DNA of 40,326 nt, from assembly GCA_017448845.1 (NCBI GenBank), contig JAFSKT010000215.1, positions 1 through 40,326 on the forward strand. The letters run 5' to 3'. Source of the stretch: Lachnospiraceae bacterium. Its GTDB lineage: Bacteria; Bacillota; Clostridia; Lachnospirales; Lachnospiraceae. The position numbers and the translations under genes are program-made. Shown here piece after piece: positions 26,372 through 33,887 of the stretch. The first letter of the stretch is position 1, and each line of letters begins with the position of its first letter. The notes below the pieces were generated by a model, which searched no databases, had not been told where the DNA came from, and saw nothing but the letters and a program-made list of their open reading frames with translations.

Positions 26372-27278
26372 TCTCTTCCGCTCCCGTAGAAGGCTTCTCA
26401 TAGGAAAGGAGCCTTAATTCCCGCTTAAGCCCTTCAAGCTGCGTATCAAGGGAGCAGTCAAAAATGCCTCCCCCTGTCTCTATAAAGCACTCATTGCTTT
26501 TTAAGGTCATATCCTCAACTATCTCCACGCTGTCGCTGTTTGTGACGCCGGAGAGAAGTTCCTGCCTCTGCATGGAGATATAGCCGTAGTCATCCTTGGA
26601 AACATGGATGATAAAGCCTTCATTACCCTCTATCTTCCTTACGGCATCGCCTATGAGATGAAAGATCACATCCCTGCTGCCGGAAAGGTCCACATGAAAA
26701 ATATGCTCGTAAATATCCGTAAGAGTGTCCACGAAAAGAGGTTCCAGCTCATCCATCTTTGCCTGGTACTCGTTTTCCAGGTCGGTGATCATTCCCTCAT
26801 ATTGCTGCTTTAAGGCCTCGGCTTCGCCGTATCCCGCCTGATAGCCCTCGTCATGGCCTGCGCTGTAACCCTGGTTTTTCGCATTTTCCAAAGTTGCGGC
26901 CGCATTCTGCTCTGCCTCCGAAACTATGCCGGCGGCCCTTGACTCCGCTTCGTCAATGATACTCTGGGCTTCCTCCCTGGCCTGGGCGAGAAGCTGCTCC
27001 ATATCGGGTGAGGGTTCATTTCTTAACACATTAGAGGGAGATAAAGCCTCGGCTCCTTCTCCCTCTCCCTGACCTTCACCAACAAGCATTTCCACTTTGT
27101 CAGCCATCAGCCCTTCGGTAAATTCATCAGATCCTTCAGCATCGAACTGTACGAATTCCGGGCCGGCGCCGGTGACGGAAAACTCCTCCATCTTATCGTT
27201 AATAAGGCTATTGGAGTCTATCATGAGTTTTTCTGTGCCCTCTACCTTAACAAAGGCACGCTTTATCATATTAGACAA
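26364..27278 (-). CDS. fliH: FliH, regulator of the FliI ATPase
   Basis: FliH binds FliI and the C-ring and controls ATPase activity. The 304 residues have a variable N-terminus, a long acidic helix with Gln/Glu/Ala repeats (about 95-175, including GYSAGHDEGYQAGYGEAEAL) and a C-terminal V-type ATPase E-subunit-like domain. It overlaps fliG and fliI by 8 nt each, so the three genes are probably translated together. Confidence 0.92.
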   Translation of the reverse strand: MSNMIKRAFVKVEGTEKLMIDSNSLINDKMEEFSVTGAGPEFVQFDAEGSDEFTEGLMADKVEMLVGEGQGEGEGAEALSPSNVLRNEPSPDMEQLLAQAREEAQSIIDEAESRAAGIVSEAEQNAAATLENAKNQGYSAGHDEGYQAGYGEAEALKQQYEGMITDLENEYQAKMDELEPLFVDTLTDIYEHIFHVDLSGSRDVIFHLIGDAVRKIEGNEGFIIHVSKDDYGYISMQRQELLSGVTNSDSVEIVEDMTLKSNECFIETGGGIFDCSLDTQLEGLKRELRLLSYEKPSTGAEENG

Positions 27279-28350
27279 TGATCTCGTCTCCTCCGCCTCT
27301 GGAAATAACGATCTCTGCAGAGTCTTCCAGCTTTCTTATGATATTTACAACCTTCTGCTGTGCTTCTTCCACGTCCTTCATGCGGACAGGTCCCATGAAG
27401 TCCATATCTTCCTTTATCATGGCTGCCAGACGTTTTGAAAGGTTCCTGAATATAGCAGCCTGAACCTCTTCATTTGCACCCTTAAGGGCAAGTGAAAGGT
27501 CATTATTCTCAACATCACTGAGGACACGCTGGATAGCACGGTCGTCCAGAAGAAGGATATCCTCGAATACGAACATCTTCTTTCTGATCTCGTCCGCAAG
27601 TTCGGGCTCGTCGATTTCCAGAGTCTCCATGATATGTTTCTCAGTAGCCCTGTCTACGGTATTTAAGATCTCAACTATGGCATCCACACCGCCGACAATG
27701 GTGTAATCCTGGTTTACAAGGGAAGCAAGTTTTGATTCCAACGCCTTCTCCACTTCTTTGATGACATCAGGACTGGTCCTGTCCATCTTGGCTATACGTC
27801 TTGCAACGTCAGCCTGCTTGTCCGGCGGAAGCGCACCGATTATCATGGCGGACTGTGCCGGATTTAAGTATGAAAGTATCAGCGCTATAGTCTGAGGATG
27901 TTCTTCCTGAATGAAGTTTAAGAGTTGGGACGGGTCTGTCTTACGCACAAACTCAAAAGGCTTAACCTGAAGAGAAGCAGTAAGCCTTGAAATAACGTCC
28001 ACAGCCTTTTCCGGTCCCAGAGCCTGTTCCAGAAGCTCTTTCGCATATCCGATACCGCCTTCCGCAATATACTGCTGCGCAAGGCAAACCTGATAAAACT
28101 CATTTATAACAGCATCTTTTACCGCAGGTGTTATGGATCTGGTATTTGCGATCTCAAGGGTCAGTTCTTCTATCTCTTCTTCTTTAAGATGCTTGAATAT
28201 CTTCGAGGATTTCTCCGGTCCCAAAGAAATGAGGAGTACCGCCGCCTTCTGGGTTCCTGTAAGACCTGCTGCCGCAGATGTATCAAATTTCGGTGTGTCG
28301 GGTGCGCCTCCTGCTGCTTCAGCAGGCAGATTATTATCGGCTTCCGCCAT
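27271..28350 (-). CDS. fliG: FliG, flagellar motor switch protein
   Basis: FliG is the C-ring protein that touches the stator and converts ion flow into torque. The N-terminal domain begins LTGTQKAAVLLISLGPEKSS, the middle EEHPQTIALILSYL motif contacts FliM, and the C-terminal torque domain carries charged residues. The frame opens with TTG at 28356, but the ATG at 28350 is better placed, 8 nt after GGGGGT, giving 359 residues. It starts 6 nt after the fliF stop. Confidence 0.97.
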   Translation of the reverse strand: MAEADNNLPAEAAGGAPDTPKFDTSAAAGLTGTQKAAVLLISLGPEKSSKIFKHLKEEEIEELTLEIANTRSITPAVKDAVINEFYQVCLAQQYIAEGGIGYAKELLEQALGPEKAVDVISRLTASLQVKPFEFVRKTDPSQLLNFIQEEHPQTIALILSYLNPAQSAMIIGALPPDKQADVARRIAKMDRTSPDVIKEVEKALESKLASLVNQDYTIVGGVDAIVEILNTVDRATEKHIMETLEIDEPELADEIRKKMFVFEDILLLDDRAIQRVLSDVENNDLSLALKGANEEVQAAIFRNLSKRLAAMIKEDMDFMGPVRMKDVEEAQQKVVNIIRKLEDSAEIVISRGGGDEIIV

Positions 28351-28356
28351 TTTCAA

Positions 28357-29970
28357 TTACCCCCATTCATCTGAAAGCCAGTTCCTGAGTAAAACGGCAG
28401 CACCTTCAGGATTATTGTCAACAAAATTCTCAATGAGTATCCTGGCTTCGGACTTCTGCTCTTCGATCTCAATATCTTCAAGAGAAGCTTCCTGTGTACT
28501 GGCCAGAAGATCTCCAAGCTGGATCTCTTCCTGTGGCTCCTCCGAGAGATTCTCCGCCCTCATGGACCTTATCACTACAAAGGCCAGAAGTCCCAGGATA
28601 AGGACTATGAGACCGATCATAAGTATGGTCTGCCAATCGGGAAGTTTGCTCTCAGCCGGTACGAAGACAGGCTCGTCATATGCTACTATCTGGATGTTTC
28701 CGGCGGGTATGCCCGTCGCCTTGGAAACAACGTTAATAACGTCCTCATCCACCTCTGTCTTCACCAGATCGTCATTTTCAGCCTGGAAAGCCGCAAAGGT
28801 GGTTCCGTCAAGGAGCCCCTGCTCCTTCATCTCATCTTCATTGTAGATCTTATACCTTATGGCCGTAATACCTATGGAACTGGTCTCATACTGGATAGCC
28901 CCGCCGCCGCCGGTGGTATGGGTGATGGTCTCATTGGGGAGATAGTCCCTGCTGGTCTCATCAGTGGTGGTGGTGGAATTACCGTTATCCGCATAAACAT
29001 AGGTATTATCGCCGTTGGTGTCCGTACCGGGCACCTGGCCGTTGGTATTCTCTGCAGTCTGTGAATATGTATCCTGATGTGATAACACGCCCTGATCCTG
29101 TCCTTCGGCAGGAGTATAGGTGTGTTCCGTAGTCTCTGTATCGTTCCAGTTCAGGTCAAGATTGGGAACAACCTGCACTGAATCATAGATCTTGGCTCCC
29201 ACCAGGGCGTCCCTTATCTCGCTCTCCACCAGCTGGTCATATTTCTGCTTATATGAAAGCCTGCTGGAAGCTCCGCCGGAACCGGTGGAAGAAGCTGAAT
29301 CCTCTCCCGAGAAGAGCATGTTGCCCTTGGAATCCATGATGACAATGTTTTCCGTGGTGCCGTTTCCGATGGCCGTAGCGATAAATCTTGCAAGGCCTGC
29401 GGCTATATCATCCGTCATGGCGTCGCTGTTCTCCAGCACCAGCATGGTGCTGGCATAACTCTCCCTCTTCTCGGAAAGAAGGGTGCCGTCATTACTGGGG
29501 ATGCTTAAATTAACCGTGGCGCTCTTAATATTGTCCTGGGTTTCCAGATCCTGCTCTATATTCTTTTCCAGATAGAGCTGGTATCTCTTCTCCTTATCCG
29601 TTTCCGTGCTGGAAAAGCCTCCGGAGAAAACATTTGAGATATCATAGCCTTCCGCAGGGATATTGTTGGCACCAAGGAGGATATTTGCGTCACTCAGCTG
29701 TTTCTTGTTGATGGAAATGGTGAGACCGTCATCGGAGATCTTGTAATCCATGCCGTTCTCTGTGAGCAGGTCCCTTATCTGAGCAGTCTGGGCAGTACTC
29801 TCAGCCACCGCCAGCACTGTGTACTTGGGAGCTGAAACAGTCCATATAAGGACAGTAAGGGCAACAACCACCGCTGCCCCTACGGATATGATCAGTGTTT
29901 TCTGTTTTGTGGTGAAACGGTTCCACCAGTTCAGGAACCGCTCCAGTAACTGACGTAGTCTCTCCTGCAT
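28357..29970 (-). CDS. fliF: FliF, MS-ring protein
   Basis: FliF forms the membrane MS-ring that nucleates the basal body. It has two membrane helices (about 24-46 and 448-470) enclosing the periplasmic ring-building domains, with a low-complexity Thr/Asn-rich insert around 285-350. The C-terminal SDEWG-type tail binds FliG. Length 537 is normal. The upstream gap to fliE is about 210 nt and filled with hairpins. Confidence 0.96.
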   Translation of the reverse strand: MQERLRQLLERFLNWWNRFTTKQKTLIISVGAAVVVALTVLIWTVSAPKYTVLAVAESTAQTAQIRDLLTENGMDYKISDDGLTISINKKQLSDANILLGANNIPAEGYDISNVFSGGFSSTETDKEKRYQLYLEKNIEQDLETQDNIKSATVNLSIPSNDGTLLSEKRESYASTMLVLENSDAMTDDIAAGLARFIATAIGNGTTENIVIMDSKGNMLFSGEDSASSTGSGGASSRLSYKQKYDQLVESEIRDALVGAKIYDSVQVVPNLDLNWNDTETTEHTYTPAEGQDQGVLSHQDTYSQTAENTNGQVPGTDTNGDNTYVYADNGNSTTTTDETSRDYLPNETITHTTGGGGAIQYETSSIGITAIRYKIYNEDEMKEQGLLDGTTFAAFQAENDDLVKTEVDEDVINVVSKATGIPAGNIQIVAYDEPVFVPAESKLPDWQTILMIGLIVLILGLLAFVVIRSMRAENLSEEPQEEIQLGDLLASTQEASLEDIEIEEQKSEARILIENFVDNNPEGAAVLLRNWLSDEWG

Positions 29971-30022
29971 TTCAGACCCCTAAAATTATGCGCATGCTTT
30001 GCGCCAGGTTATATCATATTGC

Positions 30023-30182
30023 ACAACCAACATCGCCGTGACTCAGGTCCTACGGACCTAAGTCAGATGTCGCCATGTCACCGATCACTCACAGAAATCT
30101 GTTTCCGGCTATACAACCAACATATCATTTTCTGGCGAAAATGATATGTCGCCTTGACTCGGGTCCTAAAGGACCCAAGTCA
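30023..30182. repeat. Direct repeat carrying hairpins between fliE and fliF
   Basis: Two related copies start with ACAACCAACAT (30023-30033 and 30113-30123). Each carries a 12-bp hairpin of similar sequence: 30039-30065 with a 3-nt loop and 30155-30182 with a 4-nt loop, both fully paired in minus-strand RNA with one G-U. The second copy has an extra 12-bp hairpin (30121-30148). The final hairpin arm includes the fliE stop codon. No U-tract follows, so these are not simple terminators. Confidence 0.85.
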
Positions 30183-30494
30183 TATCTGCATCTGCATGAT
30201 CTCTTTGTAGGCTTCCATGAAGCGGTCCCTCAGCGCTACTGTATACTGCAGGGACGCCTGGGCCTTTGCCTGTGCAATGGCCAGATCATGGGTATTCTCC
30301 GTAAGCCCGAGAGCCAGCTTGATCTCCTCATCCTCCTGATCCTGCAGGTAGGAATTGGTCTCATTTATCTGGTTTACGGCATTCTGGAGAAAACCCCCGA
30401 AATTCTTGGAATCCTCTATCCTGCCGCTCCCGTGCCTCAGAGCCGCCTGTTCTATAGCATCGCTTGTGACATTATAAAACTTTGTAATATCCAT
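30180..30494 (-). CDS. fliE: FliE, MS-ring/rod junction protein
   Basis: FliE joins the MS-ring to the rod. The 104-residue helical protein ends in the conserved THDLAIAQAKAQASLQYTVA followed by LRDRFMEAYKEIMQMQI. It is the third gene of the operon after flgB and flgC, as usual. Its TGA stop forms part of a hairpin stem. Confidence 0.95.
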   Translation of the reverse strand: MDITKFYNVTSDAIEQAALRHGSGRIEDSKNFGGFLQNAVNQINETNSYLQDQEDEEIKLALGLTENTHDLAIAQAKAQASLQYTVALRDRFMEAYKEIMQMQI

Positions 30495-30513
30495 AAGCTA
30501 CTCCTCCGGACGC

Positions 30514-30972
30514 TTAGCCCTTACCAATAGTCAATCCCTGCTGGGCAATGGCCTTGGATGTATTGAAAGCGGTCGCATTTGCCTCATACGCACGGCTGGC
30601 ATCTATAAGGTTCGTCATTTCCGTAATGGTATTCACATTCGGGTAGAGCACATATCCGTTCTCATCTGCATCCGGGTGTGAAGGATCGTATACCATCTTA
30701 TATTCCGAGTGGGTATCGTTGTAGATACCTCCAACCTTTACTCCCGCCATATTGGATGTGGCATACTTGCTCTGGTTAGAAGCAAGGATGGAATTAAAGG
30801 AAGGCTCGGGGTTATTCTTGGTCTCGAAAGTAACCACCTTCCTGGTATAGGGATCCCCATTACTGGTCCTGGTGGTATTAGCGTTCGCTATATTCTCTGA
30901 AATGATGTCCATCCGGAGACGTTCTGCCGTAAGACCGGATGCATTAATACTGAAGGAATCAAAAACGCCCAT
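30514..30972 (-). CDS. flgC: FlgC, proximal rod protein
   Basis: A rod protein of 152 residues. It has the N-terminal signature FDSFSINASGLTAERLRMD then IISENIANANTTRT and a C-terminal helix with NLIDASRAYEANATAFNTSK. It has an AGGAGG site and lies 15 nt after flgB. Confidence 0.97.
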   Translation of the reverse strand: MGVFDSFSINASGLTAERLRMDIISENIANANTTRTSNGDPYTRKVVTFETKNNPEPSFNSILASNQSKYATSNMAGVKVGGIYNDTHSEYKMVYDPSHPDADENGYVLYPNVNTITEMTNLIDASRAYEANATAFNTSKAIAQQGLTIGKG

Positions 30973-30987
30973 TTTTTAACCTCCTTC

Positions 30988-31380
30988 TTACTTATTCATC
31001 GCCGCGCGGAGATTCTGGAATTCCGCCGTGATGCTCTGGGTAAGACCGTTATAGAGGAGATTGTTCTTTGCAAGCTCCGCATTCTCAGTCTCTATATCCA
31101 CGTTGTTACCGTCAAGCCTGTAAGAGTATCCGACAGCATCCGTATACTGCCTGCCTCTTAAGCGGTCAAGCCTTATGGAACCCACCTTATCGTCAAGGCT
31201 CTCGAACCTGGAGTGCCTTAAGGCCTCCTCTAAATTCGCGGCAAAGGAAACATCCTGCCGTTTGTAGCCGGGGGTGTCGATATTTGCAATGTTATTAGCA
31301 ATGGCCTTGTTCCTTTGAGATGAGGCATCCGCCGCCTTGTCCAGGACATTGATATAATCATAAACATCAGTATTTATCAC
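30988..31380 (-). CDS. flgB: FlgB, proximal rod protein
   Basis: The first gene of the fla/che operon, encoding a rod subunit. It shows NKAIANNIANIDTPGYKRQD, the rod-family N-terminal signature, and a C-terminal helix. The frame opens at GTG 31389, but that codon overlaps the AGGAGG ribosome site. The GTG at 31380, 8 nt after it, is the more likely start (130 residues). Confidence 0.95.
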   Translation of the reverse strand: MINTDVYDYINVLDKAADASSQRNKAIANNIANIDTPGYKRQDVSFAANLEEALRHSRFESLDDKVGSIRLDRLRGRQYTDAVGYSYRLDGNNVDIETENAELAKNNLLYNGLTQSITAEFQNLRAAMNK

Positions 31381-31465
31381 TATTTTCACCTCCTCACGGA
31401 AAAAGCTCCGGTCCGAATAAAAATACCGGGTTTTGTAGTGGAAACAGTTTCAGCTATCATTTATA

Positions 31466-31493
31466 ATTATAAAGAAAATGCTTTAAAAGTCAA
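31466..31493 (-). promoter_or_regulatory. Sigma-A promoter of the fla/che operon
   Basis: On the minus strand: TTGACT (31493-31488), a 16-nt spacer and a perfect TATAAT (31471-31466). The start would be near 31459 with a leader of about 80 nt before flgB. It lies in the short gap upstream of the divergent gene at 31516, so both units share control DNA. I see no sigma-28-type element here, suggesting expression as an early class operon. Confidence 0.75.
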
Positions 31494-31515
31494 TTTGAAA
31501 GGAAACCCTTACAAG

Positions 31516-32211
31516 ATGATCTCCCACCCTTTTATCTTATTGTTCTATCTTATAACGGGAAAGTTCAATGAAATTTTGTCCTTTTTTCACAAAAAAATAT
31601 CCGAAAAAAATTTTGAACTGAATGACAGCGCGCAGACAGCTCCGGAAAACGGTTTCATAGACGATCAGTCAAAAAAGAAGGAGATCAGATACGGAAAAAA
31701 GAGTTTTTCCCACTCGGGCTGCGGCCTGGCTGCGGTATATAACGCCATGATGCTCTTAGGGCTTCCCATGCCTCTGGCTGAGATAATACGCTACTTTGAA
31801 AAGCACGGCGCCTCATTTTTCGCTTCCTTCGGCACCGCTCCCCAGTCTGCTGTAAGATTTTTCAGGAAACAGGGAGTCAATACCGAAAGCACCATGAATA
31901 AAAGGAAATTTAAGGAACTGGCGGAAAGATCCGACATACTCCTCTTTACCATAATGAATGACCGCCGCCGCATAAGGAGCATGGTTCACACCATGTGCGT
32001 GGAGTGCCTTCACGGCAAGGATCCCCTGAAACCCGCCGTAAGCTACATAGTCCACAACTCCCACGGAAAAGCGGAAGCATATGAAAGCTACGAGGATATG
32101 ATGTACTCGCTTGGAGATGGGGAAGGCCGGGCCGAAGGTGTCTATATGCTGGCTATAAACAGAACAGGGGCAGGGGAAGATCCCCTGCCCGATGGAAAAA
32201 ATCTCATGTAG
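31516..32211 (+). CDS. Papain/C39-like putative cysteine peptidase family protein
   Basis: The only convincing plus-strand gene. The 231-residue product has a hydrophobic N-terminal stretch, then FSHSGCGLAAVYNAM, in which Cys69 would be a nucleophile like those of C39/papain folds. FGTAPQSAVRFFRKQG follows. Next come His158 (MVHTMCVEC) and Asn181 (YIVHNSHG), a plausible Cys-His-Asn triad. No export substrate is recognisable nearby. The frame opens at GTG 31438, but the ATG at 31516 follows AAAGGAAA at a reasonable distance. The first 200 nt are more A-rich than the neighbours. Family membership is an inference from pattern; the function is unknown. Confidence 0.7.
   Translation: MISHPFILLFYLITGKFNEILSFFHKKISEKNFELNDSAQTAPENGFIDDQSKKKEIRYGKKSFSHSGCGLAAVYNAMMLLGLPMPLAEIIRYFEKHGASFFASFGTAPQSAVRFFRKQGVNTESTMNKRKFKELAERSDILLFTIMNDRRRIRSMVHTMCVECLHGKDPLKPAVSYIVHNSHGKAEAYESYEDMMYSLGDGEGRAEGVYMLAINRTGAGEDPLPDGKNLM
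32168..32190 (-). terminator. Terminator-like hairpin after the glycerol operon
   Basis: A perfect 10-bp GC-rich stem with a 3-nt loop. On the minus strand it is followed by CTGTTCTGTTTAT, a weak U-rich tract. It lies inside the 3' end of the convergent plus-strand gene, about 50 nt after the DUF1667 gene. Confidence 0.5.
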
Positions 32212-32241
32212 CCTGTTTGAAATCAGGTAACAGTTTCGCGA

Positions 32242-32607
32242 TCATTCGATTCCTATGTTTCTTGTCGCAATTACAGCAACTCCAGTGCCGGCAACGTTAT
32301 CGATGATCACATCACCGATCTTCTTCGGAGCTTCCGCTGTAACAGCATCGATATCCTTCATTACATCAAATATTTTGTCCTTGGGGATATCGCTCTTGGT
32401 CTTAACGGGAAGTCTCTCTTTGTCGCCGCCCTTGATTACAACCGTGCTGGTAACTATCCTTGTGGGATCCGTAACTTCCTTGCGGGCATAGATATCGCCC
32501 TTTTCACAGGTGTTGCCCTCGATGCTTACCACTTCTCCCTTTTCCAGCTGAACTGTGATCTGACAGCCCATGGGGCAGCCTATACAGGTTAATTCTCTTG
32601 TTTCCAT
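32242..32607 (-). CDS. DUF1667 protein, probable iron-sulfur partner of the G3P dehydrogenase
   Basis: The 121-residue protein matches the DUF1667 type found next to GlpA/GlpB-like flavoproteins in Clostridia. It has cysteines at 8, 11, 15 and 34 (CxxCxxxC then 18 residues then C), which resembles the [4Fe-4S] site at the N-terminus of molybdopterin oxidoreductases. The cluster is inferred. It is the last gene of the glycerol operon, 14 nt after the flavoprotein, where GlpC would be in E. coli. A likely role is electron transfer from the flavoproteins. Confidence 0.85.
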   Translation of the reverse strand: METRELTCIGCPMGCQITVQLEKGEVVSIEGNTCEKGDIYARKEVTDPTRIVTSTVVIKGGDKERLPVKTKSDIPKDKIFDVMKDIDAVTAEAPKKIGDVIIDNVAGTGVAVIATRNIGIE

Positions 32608-32621
32608 TATATCTGCCTCCT

Positions 32622-33887
32622 TTATTCTTTCTCTATCTTGATGGTGATGGTCTTCAGGTCAGGATATTCGGCCAGTTTCTTCTTCTGGAGGATAACCTGC
32701 TCCATCTCGCCGGGAGCCATGATGCGTTTCTTTAAGTGCATGATCCGCTCATCATCAAAATATACGCTGACATAGGAATCCTGGAATACAGCACCTACAC
32801 GGAAACGAACGGTAAGAAGATCATCCATCCTGTCAGTATTAATGGTTACGGGAACAGTGTAGCGTGCGCCTTCGGTGGCAACAAGCTTAATGGATTCCTT
32901 ATCGGAGGAAGCCAGTGTCTTCTGAACATACTTGGAAGCGTTCTCTCCGGCCTTCTTTGCTTCCTCGGAAACAAAGTCAACCAGGTCGTGCACATGGAGC
33001 ACGTTGCCGCAGGCAAATACGCCGGGAATGCTGGTCTCTAAGGACTCGTTAACAACAGGTCCGCTGGTAACGGGGCTCAGCTCAACCCCTGCGCTCTTTG
33101 AAAGCTCGTTCTCGGGGATAAGTCCGCAGGAAAGAAGGAGGGTATCACAGGTATATCTCTCTTCCGTTCCGGGGATGGGCTTCATGTCAGGTCCAACCTC
33201 AGCTATGGTAACTGCGGAAACCCTCTCCTTACCCTCGATATCCACAACGGTGTGGGAGAGCTTAAGGGGAATGCCGAAGTCATCGAGACACTGTACGATA
33301 TTTCTCTTTAAGCCGCCGGAGAAGGGCAGAAGCTCTGCAACAACCTTAACCTTTGCGCCTTCCAGAGTCATACGGCGGGCCATGATAAGTCCGATGTCAC
33401 CGGAACCTAAGATCACAACCTCACGTCCGGGCATATAGCCTTCGATATTAACCAGACGCTGCGCTGTACCTGCGGAGAAAATGCCTGCAGGCCTGTAACC
33501 CGGGATATTTAAGGCGCCTCTCGGCCTTTCGCGGCAGCCCATGGCCAGCACAACTGCTCCGGCCTGTATCTCAAACATGCCGTCTTTCTTATTCATGGCG
33601 GTCACAACCCTGTCGGCAGAGATGTCCATTACCATGGTATTAAGCTTATACTCGATCTTCTTTTCAAATACCTGCTCCATGAAGCGGTATGCGTACTCGG
33701 GACCTGTCAGCTCTTCTTTAAATGTGTGGAGTCCGAAACCGTTGTGTATGCACTGATTAAGGATTCCTCCCAGCTCGTGGTCACGCTCAAGGATGAGGAT
33801 CGACTCTGTGCCTGCTTCTCTTGCCGCAACAGCTGCTGCAAGTCCCGCAGGGCCTCCGCCTACGATAACAATATCATATGATAACAT
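32622..33887 (-). CDS. GlpB-like FAD/NAD(P)-dependent oxidoreductase
   Basis: The 421-residue flavoprotein has an N-terminal FAD fold (IVIVGGGPAGLAAAVAAREAG) and a central NAD(P) Rossmann fold (VVILGSGDIGLIMARRM). A C-terminal extension of about 100 residues is not typical of the core fold. Its start overlaps the stop of the preceding dehydrogenase by 1 nt (TAATG), so translation is coupled. With that protein and DUF1667 it probably passes electrons from glycerol-3-phosphate oxidation to an acceptor I cannot identify. Confidence 0.88.
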   Translation of the reverse strand: MLSYDIVIVGGGPAGLAAAVAAREAGTESILILERDHELGGILNQCIHNGFGLHTFKEELTGPEYAYRFMEQVFEKKIEYKLNTMVMDISADRVVTAMNKKDGMFEIQAGAVVLAMGCRERPRGALNIPGYRPAGIFSAGTAQRLVNIEGYMPGREVVILGSGDIGLIMARRMTLEGAKVKVVAELLPFSGGLKRNIVQCLDDFGIPLKLSHTVVDIEGKERVSAVTIAEVGPDMKPIPGTEERYTCDTLLLSCGLIPENELSKSAGVELSPVTSGPVVNESLETSIPGVFACGNVLHVHDLVDFVSEEAKKAGENASKYVQKTLASSDKESIKLVATEGARYTVPVTINTDRMDDLLTVRFRVGAVFQDSYVSVYFDDERIMHLKKRIMAPGEMEQVILQKKKLAEYPDLKTITIKIEKE

